This document shows positions 17,122 to 28,066 of a DNA stretch of 64,000 nucleotides, in pieces. Position 1 is the stretch's first letter. Each line of letters opens with the position of its first letter. Made by a program: the position numbers and the translations under genes. The stretch is taken from NCBI RefSeq assembly GCF_004331465.1, contig NZ_SJKB01000001.1, positions 186,001 to 250,000 of the forward strand, in the 5' to 3' direction. A model generated the notes under the pieces. That model did not search any database and had not been told where the DNA came from. It worked only from the letters and a program-made list of their open reading frames with translations. This DNA comes from Kribbella pittospori (GTDB taxonomy: Bacteria; Actinomycetota; Actinomycetes; Propionibacteriales; Kribbellaceae).

Positions 17122-17709
17122 GTGACCGGCCTGACGATGCGCAAGGTGGCGGCTGAGCTCGACGTACAGGCGCCTGCGCTCTACTGGCACGTCAAGAACA
17201 AGCAGGAGTTGCTGGACGCGATGGCTCGCGTGCTGTTCGTCTCCGCCGTCGACGGCATCGAGGCGCCGCGGCGCGGAACGCAGTGGCAGGACTGGCTGAT
17301 CGAGTTGGCCGGCCGCCTGCGCGCGGCGCTGCTGCGGTACCGCGACGGCGCTCGGGTGCTGGCCGGCACCAACGTCAGTGACGACTCGATGTGGCGGGTG
17401 ACCGAGCTGACGCTGCGCACCCTGGAGGACGCCGGTTTCCAGATGCGGGACGCCGTACGGATCTTCCCGATTCTGCTGCACTACACGATCGGCTTCGTCC
17501 TCGAGGAACAGGCGCAGACCGGCGTCGCATATCCCGACGGCAATCCCTACAACCCCGACGAGATCATCCAGGCCGTCGACGCTACCCGCTACCCGCTGAC
17601 GGCACGGATGGTCGGCGACCTGTTCACCGCCGACCCCGACGCGGAGTTCGACCACGGCCTGCGGATCATCCTGGCCGGAATCGACGCGACCGTGCGACCC
17701 AAAGTCTGA
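17122..17709 (+). pseudogene. TetR-family regulator, 5'-truncated (TetR_C-type)
   Basis: The frame gives the second half of a TetR HTH (GLTMRKVAAELDVQAPALYWHVKNKQELLDAMA) and a full ligand-binding domain to ...ATVRPKV. The first ~25 residues, including helix 1 and its start codon, are missing. The sequence runs directly into the 5'-truncated monooxygenase on the other strand near 17120. Regulator and target were thus probably a divergent pair whose shared promoter and both 5' ends have been deleted. A 195-codon remnant could start at GTG 17122, but it would lack part of the DNA-binding domain. Confidence 0.78.
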
Positions 17710-17776
17710 CCCATCCGCTGGTGAGAACGCCCCGAATGTCGGCTGCACGGGGTTTCTACCAGTGGGAGGTCAGCAC

Positions 17777-18052
17777 ATGAGTAACGCAACGCGCCGGGGG
17801 TTCCTGGTGTTCGCGGGCGCGGGGACGGTTGCGGCAGTGGGAGCGGTCGCAGCGGTTGGTGCGGTCGGCGACAAGGCCGCGGACGCGGCGAAGACATCGC
17901 TGGAACCGGGCGACCTGGCTGACGCCGAGTCGTTCGTCGTCCACGTCAAGGACGTGAAGTCCGGTCAACTGGCGATCATGGTCGGCCACCGCGAGGTGCT
18001 CGTGACCGATCGTGAACTCGCGGCCCGCCTTGCCGGCGTGACGACCGCCTGA
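17777..18052 (+). CDS. Small Tat-signal protein (91 aa)
   Basis: A 91-residue protein with a twin-arginine signal (ATRRGFLVFAGAG, residues 4-16) and an Ala/Val/Gly-rich hydrophobic stretch to about residue 40. A short acidic/hydrophobic domain follows (SFVVHVKDVKSGQLAIMVGHREVLVTDREL). It should be exported folded across the membrane. GGGAGG lies 8-13 bases before ATG 17777. It is first in a three-gene unit with a DUF4331 protein (37 bases downstream) and a His-rich protein. I do not recognise the family by name. Context suggests a partner in whatever the DUF4331 protein does. Confidence 0.75.
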   Translation: MSNATRRGFLVFAGAGTVAAVGAVAAVGAVGDKAADAAKTSLEPGDLADAESFVVHVKDVKSGQLAIMVGHREVLVTDRELAARLAGVTTA

Positions 18053-18089
18053 TCCCAGCCTTTCAGCATCTGTTCTTGGAGGAATTGTC

Positions 18090-19463
18090 ATGTCTTCGCA
18101 CCGCGAGGCACCGGAGATCTCGAAGGATCCGGTGGCCGACAACACCGATGTCTACGCGTTCGTCAGTCCGGACGCGCCGGACACGGTCACGATCATCGCC
18201 AACTTCATCCCGTTCCAGAACCCGTTCGGCGGGCCGAACTTCTACGAGTTCGGCGATGACGTGCTCTACCAGATCCACATCTCCAACCGCGGAACCGGTC
18301 AGGCCGACATCAGCTACCAGTTCCGCTTCCGCGCCGAGATCCGGAACAAGAAGACGTTCCTGTACAACACCGGTCCGATCACCTCGATCAGGGACCGCAC
18401 CTGGAACCGGCCGCAGTACTACACAGTGGCCCGTGTCGAGAACGGCCGAGCCCGGACCCTCGCCCGGAACCTGACCGCGCCGCCGGTCAACGTCGGAGTG
18501 CGCAGTACGCCGAACTACGCCAGGCTCGCCCGTCAGGCGATTCACACCATCGGCACCGGTCGCAAGGTGTTCGCGGGGCAGCGCGCCGACGCGTTCTGGG
18601 CCGACCTCGGCAGCATCTTCGACCTCGGTACGCTGCGGCCGTTCCAGATGGCACACCTGATCCCGTCCGCCGCCGCCATGGGCGTGAACGGGCTGCAGGG
18701 TTCCAACGTGCACACCATCGCGATCCAGGTCCCGATCACCGATCTGACCCGGGACGGCCGTCGGCCCACGAACGTGCTGGATCCGAAGTCCGTCATCGGG
18801 GTCTACGCGTCGGCCAGCCGCCAGCAGTCCCGCATCGTCAACGGTGACGGCACCTCGGTGTGGCACGGCCCGTACAAGCAGGTCTCCCGGCTGGGCAACC
18901 CGCTGTTCAACGAGGTCATCGTGCCGATGGCGGAGAAGGACCGCTGGAACAGCCTGCCACCGTCCGCCGACAAACGGTTCGCCGGATTCGTCACCAAGCC
19001 GGAGCTCGCCGGCCTGCTGCCGGTGCTGTACCCGGGGGTGTTCCCGCGGCTGGCGGCGTACAAGAAGCCGCGTGCGGACCTGGCGGCGATCCTGCTGACC
19101 GGCATCCCGAAGGGTGTCGTCGACGGCTTCCAGAACTTCACCGGTCCGGTCCAGGCCGACATGCTGCGGCTCAACGTCGCCGTACCGCCGGCCAAATCGC
19201 CCAACCCACTCGGCCTGGTCGCGGGTGACGCGGCCGGATTCCCGAACGGGCGGCGCCTGATCGACGACGTCGTGACGGTCGAACTGCGGGCCGTCGCCGG
19301 CATCACGATTCCGCTGGTCGACAAGACGTTCAAGCCCGACGATGCGGCGGGTGCGATCAAGGACGGTACGTCGAACACCAACGGCCCGCTGCTCGACCGG
19401 TTCCCCTACCTCGGTACTCCGGGCGGCGGCTACCAGTCGCTGCCGGGCACCCCGGCCGCGTGA
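18090..19463 (+). CDS. DUF4331 domain-containing protein
   Basis: A 457-residue DUF4331 protein. The family N-terminus is clear (MSSHREAPEISKDPVADNTDVYAF), followed by IIANFIPFQNPFGGPNFYEFGDDVLYQIHI and the FRFRAEIRN region. The conserved middle segment (VHTIAIQVPITDLT) and the FPNGRRLIDDVV block before the end are typical. No signal peptide is visible, although the preceding gene encodes a Tat protein. GGAGG lies 8-12 bases before ATG 18090. The molecular function of DUF4331 is not established. The stop overlaps the GTG of the His-rich gene (GTGA), so they are translationally coupled. Confidence 0.88.
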   Translation: MSSHREAPEISKDPVADNTDVYAFVSPDAPDTVTIIANFIPFQNPFGGPNFYEFGDDVLYQIHISNRGTGQADISYQFRFRAEIRNKKTFLYNTGPITSIRDRTWNRPQYYTVARVENGRARTLARNLTAPPVNVGVRSTPNYARLARQAIHTIGTGRKVFAGQRADAFWADLGSIFDLGTLRPFQMAHLIPSAAAMGVNGLQGSNVHTIAIQVPITDLTRDGRRPTNVLDPKSVIGVYASASRQQSRIVNGDGTSVWHGPYKQVSRLGNPLFNEVIVPMAEKDRWNSLPPSADKRFAGFVTKPELAGLLPVLYPGVFPRLAAYKKPRADLAAILLTGIPKGVVDGFQNFTGPVQADMLRLNVAVPPAKSPNPLGLVAGDAAGFPNGRRLIDDVVTVELRAVAGITIPLVDKTFKPDDAAGAIKDGTSNTNGPLLDRFPYLGTPGGGYQSLPGTPAA

Positions 19464-19870
19464 TCACGATGAGCGGCCCAGGGAACAACGCGGTCGAGAA
19501 TCCCCATGCGGGGAAGGGATCCTCGGTTCTGCTCGACATCGGCGGGGACATCGGCGCCCTCGTGATCGACATGCCGGCCGACCTCGAAGACGAGGAGGTC
19601 GAACTCCGCAAGGCCGGGTCCGATCACGATCACCATCACGACCACGACCACGACCACGGGCATGGAGATGGGCACGGGCATGGGCACGGGGTGGCGCCAC
19701 ACGTCGCCGTCGTACCTCGACCGAAACCCGATGGAACGATGGCGCACTCCGCCGTCTTCTCAGAAGTTGCCCAGGGCACCTACGAGCTTTACCTCCGCCC
19801 ACACGGCCCGGTCCAGCTGACGGTCGAGATCCACGGCGGCCAGGTCACCGAGGCAACCTGGCCCAGCTGA
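19460..19870 (+). CDS. Histidine/aspartate-rich protein, probable metal binding
   Basis: A 136-residue protein. Its N-terminal part reads SSVLLDIGGDIGALVIDMPADLEDEEVELR. A His/Asp/Gly run at about residues 54-77 contains more than ten His. A C-terminal beta-rich part follows (HSAVFSEVAQGTYELYLRP, VTEATWP). The His-rich stretch is typical of metal-binding or metal-buffering linkers. GTG 19460 overlaps the DUF4331 stop codon, favouring coupled translation; ATG 19469 is an alternative. An 18-bp terminator follows. The name describes what is visible; I know no assigned function. Confidence 0.75.
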   Translation: MITMSGPGNNAVENPHAGKGSSVLLDIGGDIGALVIDMPADLEDEEVELRKAGSDHDHHHDHDHDHGHGDGHGHGHGVAPHVAVVPRPKPDGTMAHSAVFSEVAQGTYELYLRPHGPVQLTVEIHGGQVTEATWPS

Positions 19871-19884
19871 CCGCTTCTGCCGAT

Positions 19885-19928
19885 GCCACAGCCTGTCGGT
19901 ACTGCGCCTTGTACCGACAGGCTGTGGC
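19885..19928 (+). terminator. Strong terminator, 18-bp perfect stem
   Basis: Positions 19885-19902 and 19911-19928 are perfect inverted copies with an 8-base loop, 14 bases after the His-rich gene. It closes the Tat/DUF4331/His-rich unit. Confidence 0.85.
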
Positions 19929-20020
19929 TCCGTCATGTACTCGGTCAACTCGATCGCGCAGACTGTCGGTGGGCGGTGCGACGATCGGGTGGTCGGCGTA
20001 CTGAGGTAAGGGAGCAGGAG

Positions 20021-20500
20021 ATGATGCATGAGGTTCGGCTCAGGCCGGTCGAGGATCGGGACCTGGACGTCTTCTTCGATCACCAGGCCGATCCGATAGC
20101 GAACGAGATGGCGGCAGTACCGGCGCGCGACTGGGATGAGTTCGCGGCGCACTGGGCGAAGATCCGCGGCGACGACACCAAGATCCTGTGGACGATCCTG
20201 GCGGATGGCGCGGTGGCGGGCAATGTCGTGAGTTGGGAGCAGGACGGCCAACAAATGCTCGGCTACTGGGTCGGCCGTGACCTCTGGGGCCGTGGTGTCG
20301 CCACGCAGGCCCTCACACAGTTCCTGACCCAGATGCCGATCCGGCCCCTGACCGCCCACGTGGTAGCCCACAACGCCGGCTCGATCCGAGTCCTGGAGAA
20401 ATGCGGCTTCCAGCGAGACCACGCCCAAGAAGCAACCGCACCCCCATCCGACGACGGCATCCAGGAGTACGTCTATGTCCTCGACGCTCTATCGACGTGA
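20021..20500 (+). CDS. GNAT-family N-acetyltransferase
   Basis: A 159-residue acetyltransferase of the RimJ/RimL-like type. It begins with the RLRPVEDRDLDVFF strand. Motif A is GYWVGRDLWGRGVATQAL, with the acetyl-CoA-binding G-R-G-V-A-T loop near residue 92. The C-terminal NAGSIRVLEKCGFQRD segment is characteristic of the family. GGAGCAGGAG lies just before ATG 20021; an ATG two codons later is also possible. It stands between the previous operon's terminator and a convergent NIF3-like gene. The substrate is not predictable. Confidence 0.9.
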   Translation: MMHEVRLRPVEDRDLDVFFDHQADPIANEMAAVPARDWDEFAAHWAKIRGDDTKILWTILADGAVAGNVVSWEQDGQQMLGYWVGRDLWGRGVATQALTQFLTQMPIRPLTAHVVAHNAGSIRVLEKCGFQRDHAQEATAPPSDDGIQEYVYVLDALST

Positions 20501-20513
20501 CAGCTTCTCAGCG

Positions 20514-20846
20514 TCAAGGCTCGAGTTCGGTGGGCTGGTACAGCGGGATGAATCGGATGATCGGCTCCTCGTAGGGATGCGCCGCCTTCAGTGCCTTCAG
20601 GACGAGGGGTGCCGCTGAGGTCTCGCATTCGGACTCGACTCGGGTCTCGGTCCCGTGCATCAGCTTCCCGATCTCGCCGTCGAAGGGTTCGGCTCCGGGC
20701 ATCGGCTTCCAGGTCCCGCCGATCTGCCAGAAGCTCGTCACCTGGTCGTAGCGGCCGACCCGACCGGCACCGGCGGATTCCAGCGCCGCCAGGATCGCGG
20801 GCACGTGGTCGTCGGGGACGCAGACCTCGATCTTGACTCTCGCCAT
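20514..20846 (-). CDS. NIF3/YqfO C-terminal-domain-like protein (110 aa)
   Basis: A stand-alone 110-residue protein matching the small alpha/beta domain inserted in NIF3/YqfO proteins. Its landmarks are VKIEVCVPDDHVPAILAALESAGAGRVGRYDQVTSFW, GTWKPMPGAEPFDG and the terminal AHPYEEPIIRFIPLY. The HPYEEP motif is the hallmark of this domain, which resembles CutA/PII-like folds. AGGAGAG lies 5-6 bases before ATG 20846, and a TACCCT -10 box is at 20871-20876. Its role is unknown; metal or small-molecule sensing has been suggested for the fold. Confidence 0.85.
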   Translation of the reverse strand: MARVKIEVCVPDDHVPAILAALESAGAGRVGRYDQVTSFWQIGGTWKPMPGAEPFDGEIGKLMHGTETRVESECETSAAPLVLKALKAAHPYEEPIIRFIPLYQPTELEP

Positions 20847-21035
20847 CACGACTCTCCTCTCACACACGTCAGGGTAGGGTTTGGGGCGGTGAGGCGATCT
20901 GGTGCTCCTCACCCGCCCGTCTGCACCTCACCCCGCCTGTCCCGATCAAGCGACCCTCGAGCTGTGACGCCCGCGCAAGGACGCGCAGGAGCCGGCCCGC
21001 CCTGAGGCCCCCGCCTGTGCCTGTCTGGAGACCGC

Positions 21036-22565
21036 ATGACCTCGCTGACGCCTGAGTCAGCCGCGCCCGAATCCGTTCCGTCCGCTACCGACATCACGTC
21101 TGTCCTGGCCGCGCTGCGTTCGCCACGCCGGCTGCGGACGGAGGTGTTGGCCGGCCTCGTCGTCGGGCTGGCGCTGATTCCCGAGGCGATCAGCTTCTCG
21201 ATCATCGCCGGCGTCGACCCGAGGGTCGGGTTGTTCGCGTCCTTCACCATGGCGGTGTCGATCGCGTTCCTGGGCGGACGCCCGGCGATGATCTCCGCAG
21301 CCACCGGCGCCGTCGCGCTGGTGATCGCGCCGGTGATGCGCAACCACGGCTTCGAGTACTTCGTCGCCACGGTGATCCTGGCCGGGATCCTGCAGGTCGT
21401 CCTGGGTGTTCTCGGCGTCGCCCGGCTGATGCGGTTCATCCCGCGCTCGGTCATGGTCGGCTTCGTCAACTCGCTGGCGATCCTCATCTTCCTGGCGCAG
21501 CTTCCACACCTGACCCACGTCCCGTGGCTGGTCTACCCGCTCGTCGCGGCCGGCATCGCGGTGATGGTGTTCCTCCCGAAGCTGACCAAAGCGGTCCCGG
21601 CCCCACTGATCGCCATCCTCGCCGTCACGCTGTTCGTTGCGCTGACCTCGGTGACCGTGCCGACCGTGGGGGACGAGGGCAAACTGCCCGACAGCCTGCC
21701 CTCGCTGTTCTTCCCGAACGTGCCGCTGAACCTGGACACGTTGCGCATCATCGCGCCGTACGCCGTGGCGATGGCGCTCGTCGGACTGCTCGAATCCCTG
21801 ATGACCGCCAAGCTCGTCGACGACATCACCGACACGCACTCGGTCAAGACCCGCGAAGCCTGGGGCCAGGGCGTCTCGAACATCATCACCGGCTTCTTCG
21901 GTGGGATGGGCGGCTGCGCGATGATCGGCCAGACGATGATCAACGTGAAGGCCTCCGGCGCCCGGACCCGGATCTCCACCTTCCTGGCCGGCGTGTTCCT
22001 GCTGATCCTCGTCGTCGGCCTCGGGGACCTGGTCGGCGACATCCCGATGGCCGCGCTGGTCGCGGTGATGATCATGGTCTCGGTCGGCACGTTCGACTGG
22101 CACAGCATTCAGTTCAAGACGCTGCGCCGGATGCCGCGCAGCGAGAGCATCGTGATGCTGTCGACTGTCGTGATCGTCGTCATCACCCACAACCTGGCCA
22201 TCGGAGTCGTGGTCGGTGTCCTGGTCGCGATGGTGCTGTTCGCGCGCCGCGTCGCCCACTTCACCACCGTCAGCGAGGTGGCTCACCCCGACAGCGAGGA
22301 CACCAAGACGTACGCCGTCACCGGTGAGCTCTTCTTTGCCTCCAGCAACGATCTGGTCTACCAGTTCGACTATCGCGGCGATCCTCGGAACGTGGTGATC
22401 GACCTGACCGAGTCCCACATCTGGGACGCGTCGACTGTGGCGACTCTGGATGCGATCACCACGAAGTACGCGCGGTACGGCAAGACCGTCCGCATCGTCG
22501 GCCTGAATGCCTCCAGCGCCGAACGCCACCAGCGCCTAGCCGGACAACTGAGCGGCGGTCACTAG
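21036..22565 (+). CDS. SulP (SLC26) anion transporter with STAS domain
   Basis: A 509-residue membrane protein. The SulP core runs about residues 30-400 with 10 or more helices, starting LAGLVVGLALIPEAISFSIIAGVDPRVGLFAS, the canonical SulP entry motif. The MTAKLVDD and GFFGGMGGCAMIGQT motifs are also present. A cytoplasmic STAS domain occupies about 420-505 (VVIDLTESHIWDASTVATLD). SulP proteins carry sulfate, bicarbonate or dicarboxylates; this one cannot be assigned. GGAG lies 8-11 bases before ATG 21036. Its stop overlaps that of the convergent kinase-like gene by three bases. Confidence 0.92.
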   Translation: MTSLTPESAAPESVPSATDITSVLAALRSPRRLRTEVLAGLVVGLALIPEAISFSIIAGVDPRVGLFASFTMAVSIAFLGGRPAMISAATGAVALVIAPVMRNHGFEYFVATVILAGILQVVLGVLGVARLMRFIPRSVMVGFVNSLAILIFLAQLPHLTHVPWLVYPLVAAGIAVMVFLPKLTKAVPAPLIAILAVTLFVALTSVTVPTVGDEGKLPDSLPSLFFPNVPLNLDTLRIIAPYAVAMALVGLLESLMTAKLVDDITDTHSVKTREAWGQGVSNIITGFFGGMGGCAMIGQTMINVKASGARTRISTFLAGVFLLILVVGLGDLVGDIPMAALVAVMIMVSVGTFDWHSIQFKTLRRMPRSESIVMLSTVVIVVITHNLAIGVVVGVLVAMVLFARRVAHFTTVSEVAHPDSEDTKTYAVTGELFFASSNDLVYQFDYRGDPRNVVIDLTESHIWDASTVATLDAITTKYARYGKTVRIVGLNASSAERHQRLAGQLSGGH

Positions 22566-23479
22566 ATACGCGACAGGCTCCGCGTGATGAGTGTCGTTGT
22601 GTATCTGGTGTGCGGATGCGGGAGACCGAGAGTGCGGGCGTACTCACGCGCCTCGACCGCCAGCTTGAGCGGCGCGACCTGCAGCGCGATGTCAGCCAGG
22701 CGCCGGCTTCCCCAAGGTACGGCGTCCAAGTATGCGGCCATCACCTCGGGGACGTTGCCCAGCTCGTCGGCCTCCTGGACCAGCCGATCCAGCGAAAGCA
22801 ACGGGCAACCGACCCTGGCCTCCTCCCAATCGAGCAGCACGACCGACCCGTCCTCGCGCACCACGCCGTTCGTGCTCTGAACATCCGGGTGATCGATCGA
22901 GCACGGCACGCTTGCGGTCAGTTCCTCGATGCCGCGTTGGACAGCGGGAAGGTGACGACGAAGCTCGCCAACCAGCTCTTCGTCGAGGTCGCCTTCACGG
23001 CCCAGGTCTGTCAGCAGTGTCTCCGGGATCGCGGCCAGGTCGTACTGCGGCAAGCCAGTGAGATCCGCGTCGGACATCGCACTCTGCAACTCGCCGAGCG
23101 TCGTCGCCTGCGTCACCAGCGCAGCGGGTCCCGCCTTCTCCACAGTCGGACCGCTCACAAACGCGAAAACACTTCGCTGCCAAGCAGGATCGTCGACATG
23201 CGCAAGCAACGCTGCCGATCCCTGTGGGTACGCGCGCTCCACCGCCCGATGCACTGCGGCAGCATGTGGGTAGATCACTGGAGACGTGTGCTTGACGACG
23301 ACGTACTCGCCATCCACCTCGAACATCCCGGTAGCACCCCAGCGCTTCACCCTGAGCACCTCAACCGGCCCTCGAACTACCGCGGCTCCCGGCAAGACGG
23401 ACCCCACCCACTCCGCCAATCCCGCAATATTCTCCCGATCCCCAGGCCACTCAGAAAGCTCAGGCACTACCCACCGCAT
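22562..23479 (-). CDS. Aminoglycoside phosphotransferase-fold kinase-like protein
   Basis: A 305-residue APH/choline-kinase-like protein. The N-lobe ATP-Lys candidate is in YVVVKHTSP (near residue 63). The catalytic loop reads SIDHPDVQSTNG (HPDxxxxN, around residues 195-205) in place of the usual HGDxxxxN, so the Asp and Asn are kept but Gly is replaced. The metal site follows as LLDWEEA. The substrate is unknown. ATG 23479 is preceded by GAGAGG with almost no spacing. It is convergent with the SulP gene. Confidence 0.8.
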   Translation of the reverse strand: MRWVVPELSEWPGDRENIAGLAEWVGSVLPGAAVVRGPVEVLRVKRWGATGMFEVDGEYVVVKHTSPVIYPHAAAVHRAVERAYPQGSAALLAHVDDPAWQRSVFAFVSGPTVEKAGPAALVTQATTLGELQSAMSDADLTGLPQYDLAAIPETLLTDLGREGDLDEELVGELRRHLPAVQRGIEELTASVPCSIDHPDVQSTNGVVREDGSVVLLDWEEARVGCPLLSLDRLVQEADELGNVPEVMAAYLDAVPWGSRRLADIALQVAPLKLAVEAREYARTLGLPHPHTRYTTTLITRSLSRI

Positions 23480-23567
23480 CCTCTCTCGCCTTCAGGGAAC
23501 ATCGCTCGCTCGGTCCATGATGAGGTACGGCGGGTCGAGCCGGCCGTCGGACCATCGCTTGGGCTGA

Positions 23568-23573
23568 TAGCGT
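23568..23573 (+). promoter_or_regulatory. -10 box (TAGCGT) of leaderless inositol-phosphatase-like gene
   Basis: TAnnnT hexamer ending eight bases before GTG 23582; this is the only reason to choose that GTG within a much longer open frame. Confidence 0.45.
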
Positions 23574-23581
23574 CGTTCGTC

Positions 23582-24346
23582 GTGGACGGCGCTGACGACT
23601 TACAACTCGCGTTCGACACGGCGGATCTGGCGTCGGAAGTCGCGCTCGCCTACTTCGAGTCCGGCGTCTCCGCGACGCTGAAGGCCGACGGCACACCAGT
23701 CACGGAAGCCGACCGGGCCGTCGAGCGATTGATTCGCGAGACGTTGGCTGCGGCGAGGCCGCACGATGCGCTCCTCGGCGAGGAACTCGGCCGGCTCGGT
23801 GAGTCCGATCGGGTCTGGATCATCGACCCGATTGACGGTACGTCGTACTTCAGTCGGCATGACCCGAACTGGCGAGTTCAGATCGCACTGGAGGTTGCCG
23901 GGAGCATCGAGATCGCGGTCGTCACCGCCCCGGCGCTGCGCCGCTGCTGGTGGGCGACCCGCGGAGGCGGTTCCTTCGAGTCGTCCTGGCCACGCGAGGC
24001 GGCCGATTCGAGGCGCCTCGAGGTCAGCACCACGTCAACCTTGGCCGATGCCCGGCTCGAGGCCCTCGACGACACCTCCAGAGCCCGCCTCGCACCCAAC
24101 GTGGCCCACCCACCGGCCACCCCTCTCCCGTTGATCGAGCTCGTCCGAGGCGAGCTAGATGCCTTCCTGGTGGAGCGCTACCACCTCTGGGATCACGCCC
24201 CCTGGATCCTCCTCGTCGAAGAAGCCGGCGGCCGCTTCACCAACCCATCCGGAGGCCACACCGGCGACCAAGCCGGCGGCCTCTACTCCAACACCAACCT
24301 CCACCCCCAACTCCTCACCACCCTCCACTACCCCCCACACCAATAG
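23582..24346 (+). CDS. Inositol monophosphatase family protein
   Basis: A 254-residue Mg-dependent phosphatase of the IMPase/HisN type. Motif 1 has the metal-binding Glu pair (LLGEELGRLG). Motif 2 is WIIDPIDGT with both catalytic Asp (about residues 80-88), and motif 3 is LWDHAPWILLVEEAGG. These three motifs make the full active site. A much longer open frame extends upstream, but homology starts at about GTG 23582, where a -10 box fits a leaderless transcript. The substrate could be inositol phosphate, histidinol phosphate or another sugar phosphate. It is followed by a hairpin and a convergent MFS gene. Confidence 0.88.
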   Translation: MDGADDLQLAFDTADLASEVALAYFESGVSATLKADGTPVTEADRAVERLIRETLAAARPHDALLGEELGRLGESDRVWIIDPIDGTSYFSRHDPNWRVQIALEVAGSIEIAVVTAPALRRCWWATRGGGSFESSWPREAADSRRLEVSTTSTLADARLEALDDTSRARLAPNVAHPPATPLPLIELVRGELDAFLVERYHLWDHAPWILLVEEAGGRFTNPSGGHTGDQAGGLYSNTNLHPQLLTTLHYPPHQ

Positions 24347-24418
24347 CCGGCCGACGGCCGCACCTGACTCCGACCTCACAACGATCGTGGCAGTGGAATC
24401 ATGAGATGCCCGGCTCGC

Positions 24419-24457
24419 TGGCGGGTTGTTTCACCGCTGACGCCTAACAACCGGCCA
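24419..24457. terminator. Bidirectional terminator hairpin
   Basis: Twelve-base arms (24419-24430 with 24446-24457) pair with one G/G mismatch around a 15-base loop, between the convergent phosphatase and MFS genes. A second small hairpin (CTAGCG-ACG-CGCTAG, 24474-24488) overlaps the MFS stop codon. Confidence 0.65.
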
Positions 24458-24484
24458 GCCGGCACATAACCCGCTAGCGACGCG

Positions 24485-27792
<3,308 letters not shown>

Positions 27793-27978
27793 ACAGGTCA
27801 GCCGAGCAGGGAGCGCGAGCCGCTCCGTGGCGGTGGGTCCAGCGATATACGTGATGAAGAGCCAGGCGCTCACTCGCTGTGGTCAGCGGTCGGTGATCGA
27901 TGGCGTTCGCTGCGTGACGACACGCGGGAGTATGTACTGACCTGGTCGGTCTCGTTTCGCAGCGTGACGACGAAGTGC

Positions 27979-28039
27979 TTGACATATCCAGTCGCGACGC
28001 TCGAAACTCAGCACACTTTCGCGATCCGAGAGCGCTCTC
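27979..28039 (+). promoter_or_regulatory. Promoter and LacI-type operator of the sugar-binding protein gene
   Basis: TTGACA (27979-27984) with GAAACT (28003-28008) after 18 bases forms a plausible promoter. The 12-base palindrome GAGAGCGCTCTC (28028-28039) lies just downstream of the expected start point. It shares the GAGCGCTC core of LacI-family sites such as the CebR box, and a LacI gene is the next gene but one. The remaining 27793-27978 contains a 10-base direct repeat GCGTGACGAC at 27912 and 27962, exactly 50 bases apart, and nothing else I can name. Confidence 0.6.
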
Positions 28040-28066
28040 AACTCCGTCCAGTCCAGGGAGCTTTTG

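Noticed and set aside
16575..17156. Plus-strand open frame starting FLAGDAAHIS as a separate gene
   Set aside because: Only its first dozen residues are meaningful; they are the inverted piece of the monooxygenase, and the rest is antisense shadow.
27810..27826. Small GGAGCG/CGCTCC hairpin after hemW as terminator
   Set aside because: A 6-bp stem in very GC-rich DNA is not convincing by itself.
27912..27971. 10-base direct repeat GCGTGACGAC, 50 bases apart, as an operator
   Set aside because: Too little to distinguish from chance; noted under the promoter region only.
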